A model generated the notes under the pieces. It was not told the DNA's origin. It did not search any database and saw nothing but the letters and a program-made list of their open reading frames with translations. Shown one piece after another: positions 32,292-41,172 of a stretch of 64,000 nt of DNA. The translations under genes were made by a program, and so were the position numbers. Position 1 is the stretch's first letter, and each line of letters starts with the position of its first letter. The DNA is from Cadophora sp. MPI-SDFR-AT-0126 (Eukaryota > Ascomycota > Leotiomycetes > Helotiales > Ploettnerulaceae): assembly GCA_020747065.1 (NCBI GenBank), contig JAGMVK010000016.1, positions 1,240,001 through 1,304,000 of the forward strand. The letters run 5' to 3'.

Positions 32292-32804
32292 ATGGTTTTA
32301 ATCATATTTTTAGTGACTTATATACATATTTTGAGTGATCTGTCTAATCCAAAGAAAAGCGTAGAAAAGAATCCTGTGCAGCTCCATGAAGGAACTTTGA
32401 GCTCAGCAAGATGCTTTCAAAGCAAAATGGGGTTACTGTAATAAGAGATATGATGGCATAATTCTTGATTGTTACTTCTACAATACGCGGGTAATATTAC
32501 GACGCTTACGTGGATTACTCATGCCATACGATGAGTGCATATCGGATCAACCTCCCTTACCCCCAACGCGCTTCATGGATGCATTCTAGATGATGTGATT
32601 GAGTGTTCACATCATTGAAATGTGCCATGCACCATATAATGATTTTTTCCATTCTGTGCTCCTCTGATACAGATAGAATTTCGCAAATTTATCGCCTAGT
32701 CTATTCAAAATCGGTTTTCTTTAGCGGCGCGGTGCTCCAGAAACTTTTCCTTCCACTTTCTCGCATACGGCAACGTCAATCGCTGATTGTATTTGTATCT
32801 CAAC
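32292..32804. other. Intergenic region upstream of the DOMON-b561 gene
   Basis: No gene was seen. A frame without an ATG extends a few codons upstream of the DOMON-b561 start and is ignored. Confidence 0.4.
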
Positions 32805-34097
32805 ATGCGATTACTTCTTCTATGTACATGGCTAGCGCTTTTCGTATCATCCGCGGTTGCTACGATCCGCCGATCTCAGTATTGCTACTCTTCAGAAAGC
32901 GTACCCTCGAGCTTTTGCGTTTCATTTGCTCGGAGCGAAAACCATACAAGTGAAGGTATCGATCTTTACTTGGTGTTCTCGGCACTACCGACATCTGAAG
33001 GAGGAGGTTGGACCGCTATCGGAACAGGAGATTGTATGGCAGGCTCTTTGATGTTTGTACTATGGGCAGACCGGGAAAGGGAGAATGTTGCTGTGTCCGT
33101 CCGAACAGCTACCGCTCACACAGAGCCATTCACAACAGCTGACCTTCCTCAATTCGATGTCCTTAAAGCAACAGCTTCAAAATACGCGTCGCATGAAGTC
33201 ACATTAGTCTGTTACTCTTGCGATAAGTGGGAATCCCTGGACTTTCAAGAAACCTCACAGCCTTGGATCTGGGCCAGCAACTACTTTACCCAATTTCAAA
33301 CAGCAGATCCGAAGCAACACCTAGGAGACCATCAACTGCATAACGTTTTCTTTGTCGATATGACGGCTCTTCCTTCAAGTCATTCTTTCGGTCATGAAAG
33401 GATTCTGCCAACGATTGAAGGTGTCAAAAATTCAGGCACTTGGGATCAACCTTTACCACCATCGTCTTCATCTCGCCTTGGAAGTGGCTTTCGGCACGGC
33501 TGCGTCATGCTTCTCGCTTTCATGGGAGTCATAATTCCTTCAGCAATTTGCAAGAGATGGAAGCCAAACACCACGTCTCATCTGTGGAGTCAAATTGCTG
33601 GATCGATTCTTTCTCTTGTTGGAATTCTGTTAGGTTTATCGGACTCCAGCTGGAAATTCTCGTCATTTGGAATACACCAAACACTCGGTCTGATCATTTA
33701 CTTCTTGATCATCTTGCAGATATTCTTTGGTGCTCAGATATGGAGCTGGGGCGAGGCACCTTCTTTCCGCTCAATTCATCGGTGGTTAGGTCGAAGTATT
33801 TTCGCACTTGGAATCTCAGATGCGGGGTTGGGCCTGATGCTTGCAGGACGCAGCACCACAGCGTTAATTGTGTTGTTTGTATCTACTCTCGGTGAGCTGC
33901 TCTTGTATTTTCTCATTAGTCCCGGGAGTTATAATGAGAAGGTCAGCTGGCGTAGCATGTTTCGATACCATCATAGGGAGGATGACAGGGAAAGAGTAGC
34001 ATTGTCGGAAGAAGAAGCTGATCTGGCCGATCTTGTTGTAGATGGTGATGGGGATTCAGTTGGTGAAATGACCTCCAAATCTCAGAAAGGGATATAG
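32805..34097 (+). CDS. DOMON (CDH-type cytochrome) plus cytochrome b561 membrane protein, 430 aa
   Basis: The ATG at 32805 starts a clear signal peptide (MRLLLLCTWLALFVSSAVA); the frame is open a little upstream but without an ATG. Residues about 25-215 form a cellobiose-dehydrogenase-like heme b (DOMON) domain, with WTAIGTG, a Met-containing segment and a Cys pair CYSC. Residues about 230-390 hold five to six membrane helices of the cytochrome b561/ferric-reductase type, with conserved His in RHGCVML, GIHQTLGLI and IHRWLGR. A charged acidic tail follows. Such proteins move electrons across membranes. Lying between DUF3328 genes, it could supply or drain electrons for luminal oxidases. That link is inference, and no dikaritin cluster I know uses one. 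Confidence 0.85.
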   Translation: MRLLLLCTWLALFVSSAVATIRRSQYCYSSESVPSSFCVSFARSENHTSEGIDLYLVFSALPTSEGGGWTAIGTGDCMAGSLMFVLWADRERENVAVSVRTATAHTEPFTTADLPQFDVLKATASKYASHEVTLVCYSCDKWESLDFQETSQPWIWASNYFTQFQTADPKQHLGDHQLHNVFFVDMTALPSSHSFGHERILPTIEGVKNSGTWDQPLPPSSSSRLGSGFRHGCVMLLAFMGVIIPSAICKRWKPNTTSHLWSQIAGSILSLVGILLGLSDSSWKFSSFGIHQTLGLIIYFLIILQIFFGAQIWSWGEAPSFRSIHRWLGRSIFALGISDAGLGLMLAGRSTTALIVLFVSTLGELLLYFLISPGSYNEKVSWRSMFRYHHREDDRERVALSEEEADLADLVVDGDGDSVGEMTSKSQKGI

Positions 34098-34487
34098 AAG
34101 TCACTTGATCTCTCTTAAGGACTGGTTCTGGAAAACACTTTGAATGCTCTTTCGCCTGAGAAGTGTAATGCCAGATCCGCCGGCAAATAGTATTCTGTCT
34201 ATCCTTCTACTTTTATTCCCCCCATGTTGCCTGGAATCTTGAATTCACAAAAGATGGCAAAAGATGAATAAAGGTTGACTAAGATCCTGGGGCGGCACAG
34301 AAAATGGATCTCATGTTCCCAGAATTGACGATGATAACTCCTTCTCAGATTCAAGAGGCATGAGCGTATGCTGAGTGCAAGAACGAACTATTGGGAGTCA
34401 GCTCTAGCTGTAAAGTTGCTTGAGGTGAGGCTGAGGGTGCAAAACATACTCCACTGATTGTCGAGGCACGGTTTCACGACGCAAGAT
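34098..34487. other. Intergenic region, nothing recognised
   Basis: The region holds the 3' UTR of the DOMON-b561 gene. An alternative second exon for the small minus-strand gene at 34488 could be placed here (acceptor near 34456), but I cannot decide between the two models. Confidence 0.4.
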
Positions 34488-34706
34488 TCACCAGTGGTCC
34501 CAACCTTCCAAGGCATTGTACAGCGCCACCTTCCTTGCTTCCTCCGCATCCACTGTGACAGGAATGACTTCTTCATCCCACCGATCCAAATCTTCCGGTG
34601 CCAAGGTACGGTCCCGAGATGTAATGACGGGATACTTCGGGACAAAGAGCGCGGCGATAGTGGTTGCAAGCAGCACCATGATAAGAGAAGTGTTTGAATA
34701 GATCAT
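34488..34706 (-). CDS. Small hypothetical membrane or secreted protein, 72 aa
   Basis: From ATG 34706 the frame encodes one hydrophobic helix near the start (SLIMVLLATTIAALFVPKY), followed by an acidic, compact tail containing RWDEEVIPVTVDAEEARKVA and ending LEGWDHW. I do not recognise the family. The N-terminus could be a signal anchor. If a GT-AG intron near 34456-34495 is spliced, the tail would differ. Its position inside the UstYa cluster makes it a candidate accessory protein, but there is no direct evidence. Confidence 0.4.
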   Translation of the reverse strand: MIYSNTSLIMVLLATTIAALFVPKYPVITSRDRTLAPEDLDRWDEEVIPVTVDAEEARKVALYNALEGWDHW

Positions 34707-35365
34707 TGCTGACTCAGGGCATGGAAGTCTATACAGATGACTCTCGCAGAAGGTCAAGAATCAACGAAAACGGTCGAATGGCGAAGCTACCGCGAGAAAA
34801 TGAATCGACATATTGTTCTGATAGGAACTAGCTGACAATTGACCTAGGTAAAGATCGACGCTACCTTAGAGTCCTTGTCCCTTTTCGCGGTGAGCTCATT
34901 CATGTAAGGGTGATAAATGGCTGACCGCGGCGAGGCATCACATAAGACGCTCTACGCCTTACCTCACCCGACCCGCATCATCTAGCGGCAATCTTCCAAC
35001 AGGATTCCCACACCCAATGTTGCCTAGATGAGCTGATAGGATCCATGCAGTGCGGTACAACTTCTCACCCAGTAAGCGATTTCCTGAGTTCGTTCCATTA
35101 CCCTCTCTACATGGCGTGAGAAAATGGTACCCAGCATTCAATCAAGCGCACCAAGTTCTCATTTCCTGATAGTGAAGGAAGTTTTAGGTGTATTTTGCAT
35201 CTTACCCAAGGCGGGTACCTCACTGCGAGCCTCCAACAGATCCCAATCGGTCGCGAAAATTTCCAAGCCATATTCAGTTTCTATCCACCTAAAGGCATTC
35301 CGTTGTGTCTCGTCAACTTCGTTCTTTGGACCATCGTGCAGGGGACTGTATCTTAAACGATAAGC
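34707..35365. other. Intergenic region, weak coding signal only
   Basis: A minus-strand open stretch around 35160-35350 (with EVDETQRNAFRWIETEYGL) has a protein-like composition. It has no start, no identifiable family and no joining exon. I leave it uncalled. Confidence 0.35.
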
Positions 35366-35668
35366 ATGTTCGAAATTGTGGGATCAAGTTGCGCTTCGGT
35401 TCGAAATGGGAGATTTGACCTGGAAGTCCTTACCCAGGCTTGTAAAAGTACTGGAGCTGGGTTGAATATCACTGTTCAATGCGATGGCGATAGACAGTTT
35501 GATGTCTGGGTCGCAATGATCCACTGCTCTTCATCTGTCTTGGCATTAGGTGACGCAGCTGAAGCATGCGATGAATTTTTCACCAACACGCCAAAGAAAT
35601 GTCAGGACCACCTCATCATTACATTCTCTACCGCCATAGATGTCCCTGAAGTCCCGGATGGGACTCAA

Positions 35669-36421
35669 ATGACGAGGCCAAAATTCTTCATCTTGGCAGG
35701 CTTTGGACTAGGGAATTCAAACAACGGGCCTAAAAACGGGCATACTTCAAGTCGCATCGACGGAAAAAGCGAGGAGGAAAGCCCTCTCATTCTCTCTATG
35801 GATACTATGCCGACGCGTATACCTTGGTCTAGGTGTAGGTATAGAAGGGTGTTAATTGGTATTGCGTTTACTTTTGGCGTTGTTCTTGGTATTTTCACAT
35901 ACTTGTCCTGGAAGCCAGCAAAATATGAACGATACCCAACTCCAGGAAGCACAGGGCCCAAACATCAGTCAAGGCTTCTTTATAACAATGCCACATCATG
36001 GGCACGTCAGGTTGCCTTCGACGACACAAAATGGAGGATTCGAATTGATGATCAAGCTCTGGTCCCGGCGCACCTCTACACTCCAGATGAGGACCGTTAT
36101 CAAAAGTGGTTCCGGCAACGCTACCCTCATTTGCAAGAAATCGTTGAGAGACATGATTATTTACGACCATCATGGCTGGGTTCGTCTCAAATTGCCGTCC
36201 CGTGGGATGAGCAGTTTCACTTTGCCCACTGTGTTCTTGCGTTGAGGCGATATTGGGTTGCGAAGGAAACGGGAACGCATCTGTGTGGAAGAGACATTGA
36301 TTACGCTCACATGAAACATTGTTTGGACTCTTTGGATGAGAAAGCCTTCCCACCAGGTCCAATGGAGGATGTTGGAAAAGGATACAGATTGTGGTGGCAG
36401 ACCAAAGTATGTTATGATTAG
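35669..36421 (+). CDS. UstYa family (DUF3328) oxidase, about 250 aa, start uncertain
   Basis: The frame is open from ATG 35366, but relatives are about 250 aa and begin shortly before the acidic/Ser stretch and the membrane helix, so I prefer ATG 35669. The helix is RRVLIGIAFTFGVVLGIF, followed by the ectodomain with HFAHC (near FHFAHCVLALRRYW) and DYAHMKHCLDSL (HMKHC). This matches the paired HxxHC arrangement, although the spacing region differs from the two genes at 29580 and 31340. The coding part has no intron, unlike those two. It is a probable oxidase of the same pathway. Confidence 0.75.
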   Translation: MTRPKFFILAGFGLGNSNNGPKNGHTSSRIDGKSEEESPLILSMDTMPTRIPWSRCRYRRVLIGIAFTFGVVLGIFTYLSWKPAKYERYPTPGSTGPKHQSRLLYNNATSWARQVAFDDTKWRIRIDDQALVPAHLYTPDEDRYQKWFRQRYPHLQEIVERHDYLRPSWLGSSQIAVPWDEQFHFAHCVLALRRYWVAKETGTHLCGRDIDYAHMKHCLDSLDEKAFPPGPMEDVGKGYRLWWQTKVCYD

Positions 36422-36918
36422 TATCAGAGATGGCAGCGGATATGGATCGAAATGCAAAGCTTACTTTTCTCGGCTGTCGTTGACATGTGAGAGTGTTGTG
36501 GTCGAACTAGCTTGAAATTTTTAGAGTCCCATTGTAGTCCGGGATTCTTCCATAACTATTCTTGAGGCGGGAAAGATCCGTTGATATGTGGATGAGATTT
36601 GATGACATGATTCTTGGTCCTAGCGCAGGTATGTTTCATATCAATGTTAAAAGACTTGTACGCCAAATCATCTGGCCTAGTTCAGAAGTCACATGTCATA
36701 CCACCATTGCACAATACACACTTTGAAATTTTATCTTTACGTCACTGTCTCTGCTAATAATTGAGTGAGGTGACCAGTGCAGTCGCAAGTGAGTCCGAAG
36801 TTTTGCCAAATACATTTGATAATGCTACCGTACTTGATTAAGTGCTAGTGTTGTAAGGATTTGAGAACTTTCCTACGTGCTGAGTTCAACACCAACACAA
36901 GGATCCAGCAAATGTTCT
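36422..36918. other. Convergent intergenic region
   Basis: The stretch lies between the plus-strand UstYa gene and the minus-strand gene ending at 36919, and holds two 3' UTRs. No other feature was seen. Confidence 0.45.
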
Positions 36919-37653
36919 CTAATTCTTGACAAAGCAGCCAGCCTGGCCAACAAACACTGGTATGGGCATAGCCCTGAATTCCGTCCCCCAATCTGTCATA
37001 TCCACCAAAAACTTCGCACAGTGGTGAGTGTGTTCTCTACTTGCGATAATGGAATCAAAAACTCCCCGACCATCGAAAAAAGCCTCATACTGCTTCACCC
37101 AGAGCATCGAGCAGTGGACAATGTGATCTCTGGCCGACGTATAGTATACATCCTTCTCCGCCATCTGTTCTATAGTCAAAATCTCTGTCCGATTCCAATC
37201 AGCGTATCCGAACCACGACCCATCTGCCTGGTATTGGTCGATGGCTATTTGGTCGATACAAATATCGGGCAGCCATTTGCCGACTAGTATGTCGTATTTA
37301 CAGCCCAGTGCTTTCGCCTCCGAGATTGAGAATCCACAACTCAAAAGCCGTGCATTCATAGCAAGATCTCCATAGTCACTCAGATCTGACAATTGTAGTT
37401 CGTGATATGTATTGGCTGTCGTGTTCGAGACATGGTGAGGGTGGCAATTTCCACGGAAGGAAAGGATGCATACCCAAAAAAGAGACGTTGCCAGAAAGGT
37501 GATCAGACATGAGATATGTTGGTGTGGTAAAGCTAATCCGTATTTCAGACTTTCTAGTCTTTGCCGCATTCGTGTGTATCGAGACGTTGGGCTTTGGAGA
37601 ACGTCGTCGCTATCGACAGCCAGAAAAGGCTCGGCCTCGGTTTTGAAGAACAT
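36919..37653 (-). CDS. Divergent UstYa-like membrane protein with paired HxxHC motifs, 244 aa
   Basis: This is a single exon. The cytosolic N-terminus is followed by a membrane helix (HISCLITFLATSLFWVCIL). The ectodomain carries SCGFSISEAKALGCKYD (the CG...GC.[FY]D signature), KWLPDIC, HIVHC at residues 177-181 and HTHHC at 208-212. It shares this layout with the genes at 28346 and 38031, and its start faces the 38031 gene divergently across a 377-bp promoter. Its role is inferred as for those genes. Confidence 0.8.
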   Translation of the reverse strand: MFFKTEAEPFLAVDSDDVLQSPTSRYTRMRQRLESLKYGLALPHQHISCLITFLATSLFWVCILSFRGNCHPHHVSNTTANTYHELQLSDLSDYGDLAMNARLLSCGFSISEAKALGCKYDILVGKWLPDICIDQIAIDQYQADGSWFGYADWNRTEILTIEQMAEKDVYYTSARDHIVHCSMLWVKQYEAFFDGRGVFDSIIASREHTHHCAKFLVDMTDWGTEFRAMPIPVFVGQAGCFVKN

Positions 37654-38030
37654 GATAGTATCAGATTTCCGAACTCAGTAAAAATGTTTTCAGAGCGTAT
37701 TGGATGGTACTATCATAGGAGAATCGCTGCCAGAAAAGCAGGGGCTAGAAAGGAGGGTCGGTAGACAGTTTCTCACATCATCCATTAAGCGAGAGGGGAA
37801 CCCTCACCTAATATGGCCCCGTAGTGAGCACATCCGCCATCGTAACAGTCCTGATGCCAAAAAGCGCATTGAACACCAAGACTACGAAGAGAAGCATATT
37901 GGTTTCTCATCAATAGCAAAGCACACTTTCAAGACTATTGTCCCGCACGCTTGACATCTCGAGAACCAGACTCGCTTTTCAATTCTTAACCTACCATTGG
38001 ACATACTACTCAAGAAGTTCTTCCAAAGCT
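37654..38030. promoter_or_regulatory. Divergent promoter between two divergent-type UstYa-like genes
   Basis: The 377 bp lie between ATG 37653 (minus) and ATG 38031 (plus). Frames opening into it lack ATG codons, so I treat it as a shared promoter. No named motif was found. Confidence 0.45.
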
Positions 38031-38741
38031 ATGTTTTGGGCCAAAGCAAAGTCACTCTACCACAGCATTGGCGCCAACGAGGTCGAAGCATGTACCGAAC
38101 ACCGAGATCCCGAATCAGAGAAGCAGCATTCACCAAGGAAGCAGGGCGAAGGAACGAATGTTTATACGATGAGAAATCTCCTGTATGCCTTCATGGGACT
38201 ATGCACTACACTTTTGATCGTTGGCATATGCTATACAGTGCTGGAACTTGACAGCAGCAAGCGTGGAAATCCGACCGAAATTTATAGTCATCAACCAGCT
38301 CTCAGTCCATGTGGAAACTCCTCTGCTGAAGCTCGTTCTCTCGGATGCAGCTTCGACCAGCTTATGTGGGCTTGGTACCCGCCATCCTGTCCGCACTATG
38401 CAAATGAGAAGTTCGTCGCGGCTGAACCGGGAAAGCCGTGGCGATACTATGATAATCTGTATCACGGAAAGGCTGTTTTTGCCGAGGATGATAATTGGGC
38501 GGAGATTTTGGACAGCGGGGTTCAGCTTTGGGGTGAAAGGCGTGAGCACTTGACGCATTGTGTTTATATGTTTCTCAGTGCCGGGGAGATTATTTGGGGA
38601 GGAGGGAAATATGTGCCAAAGCTCGTGAGCTCTGAGCATTTTGAGCACTGCGTGGCCATTCTGTTGGACGCACTTCGGCAGGACAGCACATGGTTCAATA
38701 TCGAGACCAGCGTACCTAGACCGTCGTTTGAATCTTGTTAG
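38031..38741 (+). CDS. Divergent UstYa-like membrane protein with paired HxxHC motifs, 236 aa
   Basis: The ATG at 38031 is the first in frame; the open frame upstream has none. A basic N-terminus is followed by a membrane helix (LLYAFMGLCTTLLIVGICYT), then SPCGNSSAEARSLGCSFD, WAWYPPSC, HLTHC at residues 173-177 and HFEHC at 203-207. This is the third member of the CG...GC.FD type in the window. It is single-exon and closest to the precursor peptide gene, 850 bp downstream. Confidence 0.8.
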   Translation: MFWAKAKSLYHSIGANEVEACTEHRDPESEKQHSPRKQGEGTNVYTMRNLLYAFMGLCTTLLIVGICYTVLELDSSKRGNPTEIYSHQPALSPCGNSSAEARSLGCSFDQLMWAWYPPSCPHYANEKFVAAEPGKPWRYYDNLYHGKAVFAEDDNWAEILDSGVQLWGERREHLTHCVYMFLSAGEIIWGGGKYVPKLVSSEHFEHCVAILLDALRQDSTWFNIETSVPRPSFESC

Positions 38742-39590
38742 ACTATATATGGCTGAAGCATAGCTTTCCCGCTGAATACGATATTACCGTTTCTGTTACC
38801 GTTTCTGGGATAAGACCAGCTTTCAACAAGTGCCGGATACTGGCCTCGTAGTTTATTTTTGTAATCTAAGCAATGCCTCAATGGTATTTCACACCGTGAA
38901 TGTACCTCGTCACTCCCGACGGCCGAAAGCAGCCCTCGAATCTTCTTGTGGCTATAGTTGATTCTTTGGAAGCTTACAACGACACAAGTTAGAATAGATG
39001 GACGGGGCGAATGCGTTCCGGGGGGTTTGGTGTTAGGTGAAGGGGAGAGGTACAGGAACAAATAAGAAGGGAAAAGGGGAGAGTGTACCTTGTGACATGA
39101 CATCCTCGGCTCCTTGTTGCCCGTAGCCTGGGCAAAACAACATTTTCGAAGCCTACTGCCTACCACCAACCAGTTACCATAATGTGATCAGTGTTGTACA
39201 AGTCAGTACCAGCAGTGACTGGCTTAATGACAAGCCAACATACCGTAAGCTATCACCGCCACAGTAAGGACATCTCAAGTGAGACACGAGAGATTTGATA
39301 AGCACACAGTTGAAAGTTTGAACTAAATCATGCACGTCACCACGTAAGAAAATATAAGTTAAGTCACCTAAAGTTTTAGTTATTACGTTTGTGCTCAAAT
39401 TAATGACACGAGAATCTAATTGAGATGATTTGCATTAGTGTACGCAAGTTTGGGAGCCATCAATCTTTAATGCTAAGGCCCCGGGAACGCCGTACGGCAT
39501 GAATTATATAAAGCAACTGATCTTGATAGCTTTCCCCATCCGGCATAATCTATACCGGCAAGAGAATTTAACTACTACTTCAAACACACC
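38742..39590. other. Intergenic region and promoter of the precursor peptide gene
   Basis: No gene was seen. The right end carries a TATA box (39505-39513) and a direct repeat of CCGGCA (39540-39545 and 39555-39560). A CCGTACGG palindrome lies at about 39490-39497. Confidence 0.5.
39505..39513 (+). promoter_or_regulatory. TATA box of the precursor peptide gene
   Basis: TATATAAAG lies 78 bp before the ATG at 39591. It is a better match to the TATA consensus than anything else upstream and implies a strongly driven gene with a short leader. Confidence 0.6.
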
Positions 39591-40029
39591 ATGCGTCTCC
39601 AATCCATTCTCCTAGCTGCGTTGGCGGTTGGCATAAACCTGACCACTGCAGTGCCAATCGCAGGTGCTGAAAGCGAGCTTGTTGCCAGAGAGCCCCAAGG
39701 GGGACAACGAGGTGGCAAGGGATACGGTGGCAAATACATCCGTCAGTTTGATGTCCAAGATGAAAAGGGTGCTCTGCGACCCAAAGCATTCCTAACAGCT
39801 GAATAGGAAGTGAAGAAGGCATCGTCGCCAGGGACCCACAGGGAGGACAGCGAGGCGGTAAAGGATACGGTGGCCAGTACATTCGTAAGTTGAATACTCC
39901 AAATGAAAAAAGAGGATTCTGTCTTCACAGTTTCCTAATACATAAGCAGGAAGTGAAGAGAACCTCGTCGCCAGAGACCCGCAGGGAGGCCAACGCGGTG
40001 GAAAGGGCTACAGTGGCCAATACATCTAG
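39591..40029 (+). CDS. Secreted repeat precursor peptide, candidate RiPP (dikaritin-like), 102 aa
   Basis: Three exons (39591-39741, 39807-39884, 39950-40029) and two introns, each exactly 65 bp and both splitting the same Arg codon (C|GA), close in frame to 102 aa. The N-terminus is a signal peptide (MRLQSILLAALAVGINLTTA). Each exon then carries one repeat: E/S-E-x-[LI]VAR, [ED]PQGGQR, and a C-terminal block GGKGYGGKYI, GGKGYGGQYI or GGKGYSGQYI. The Arg that follows the first two blocks is created by splicing. Signal peptide, tandem near-identical repeats, basic cleavage points and Tyr-containing cores next to many UstYa-type genes are the marks of fungal kexin-processed RiPPs. Tyr-Ile at the core end recalls the Tyr-Ile ether pair of ustiloxins. 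No Lys-Arg site is present, so processing after single Arg is assumed. The product is unknown. Confidence 0.85.
39742..39806 (+). repeat. Intron 1 of the precursor gene, homologous to intron 2
   Basis: The intron is 65 bp, GTCAGTTTGA... to ...GAATAG. It aligns with intron 2 (same length, shared TCCAA-ATGAAAA and TTCCTAA words), which shows that exon plus intron were duplicated together. Confidence 0.8.
39885..39949 (+). repeat. Intron 2 of the precursor gene, homologous to intron 1
   Basis: The intron is 65 bp, GTAAGTTGAA... to ...AAGCAG, with the same phase and insertion codon as intron 1. Confidence 0.8.
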
Positions 40030-41172
40030 ATTTGTGGGATCAGGACAGATTCAGAAATAGTTGCGCAATGTTTTCTTGGCCTAAGCACCCACTTCAAGAT
40101 ATTTATCCAATTTTACCCACAGTGCTCGACTGCCATCCCCGATCAGCAATCTTATCCTTGTGTTGTGTAGTGGATCCCCACTTTTGAGGATAGTGCACCT
40201 TGCTTCCCCGCCTCTCCTCTAAGAATGCTCACCAGTGATACTACCCATCAGTCATACAAGCAAAGAGCGCAGCAATCAGAATTCGATTGAGTGCCGATTT
40301 TAGCCCACCGGTAAGTGCACTTGGTGGCTTGATCTAGAAGCAAAAGTGCAAGACGCGTCGAGAATGGCTTGGCTAGGAAGGAGGGCATTGGTCTTGGTTT
40401 GTGCTTCGTAAATCCCGATGCGGACAGAGATCAATTTACACCGCCATCTCGGTCTGACATCAGATCTCTACGACACCGAGACCTGGCTTCAAATCATGTT
40501 AGAGAATCAGCTCTGCCTCCTAACGAGATCGAATTGGGCTTTGACAGTAAAGTCGCGAATGGCATTGTTCTTGCCAGAGGGACAGTTGCAGATCTCAGAA
40601 GTTTAGTTATGAACAACGGCACCCAAAGTGCCTAGAAATCCTCACGTGGGCAGGTTAAGCTCCTAACCCAGCCTCTTGAGCATTTTAAGTCTTCCTTGGT
40701 TGATCCATGGCTCCCAGCTTATTTCAGTTAAGGCGCATCGTCAAGTGCTGACTCTGATCTGCATACTTCGGCAGAACATGTCAGGGGCCGTGCCGCTGCT
40801 CCAGAAGCGGCAGTCTAATCGCAGACAGCAATCCTGTAGTTCATCCTCGAATTGTAAGTGGCTAGCTCGGACGAACTGTGGGATGCTTGGCGTCTAAGAA
40901 GTGGTCCTCAAGCTCTTACAGGAAACGCCAAGAAGAATAGAAGAAGTATAAGCGACAACACCGAGAGGATGCACCAAGGGGGCATAGAATCCTGAATTGG
41001 TAACCAGTGCGGAAGCACCCTTGCAGTGAGCTGCAACACGAAGACAACAGACCCAAACAATGTGCACCTGGCCCTCGTCCGGCACTAACTCGCAAGGACA
41101 TCCGAAATACATAATTCGCCAACACCCAACGATTAACCCCAGATCAGCTTTTGGAGATATCGGAGTCAATAG
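40030..41172. other. Intergenic region with a possible small cysteine peptide ORF
   Basis: The only coding hint is a plus-strand frame near 40770-40897. It ends with QKRQSNRRQQSCSSSSNCKW and an NCG motif, that is, a KR site followed by a three-cysteine tail. It lacks a convincing ATG and signal peptide, and a good GT donor (GTAAGTGG) lies within it, so I do not call a gene. The rest shows nothing. Confidence 0.35.

Noticed and set aside
35366..35668. N-terminal extension of the DUF3328 protein
   Set aside because: Open in frame but has no similarity to UstYa N-termini; using it would make the protein about 100 residues longer than relatives. Kept as an alternative start only.
39174..39398. 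Minus-strand ORF with CPYCGG
   Set aside because: Isolated Cys pair in a chance frame within the precursor promoter region; no second zinc half.
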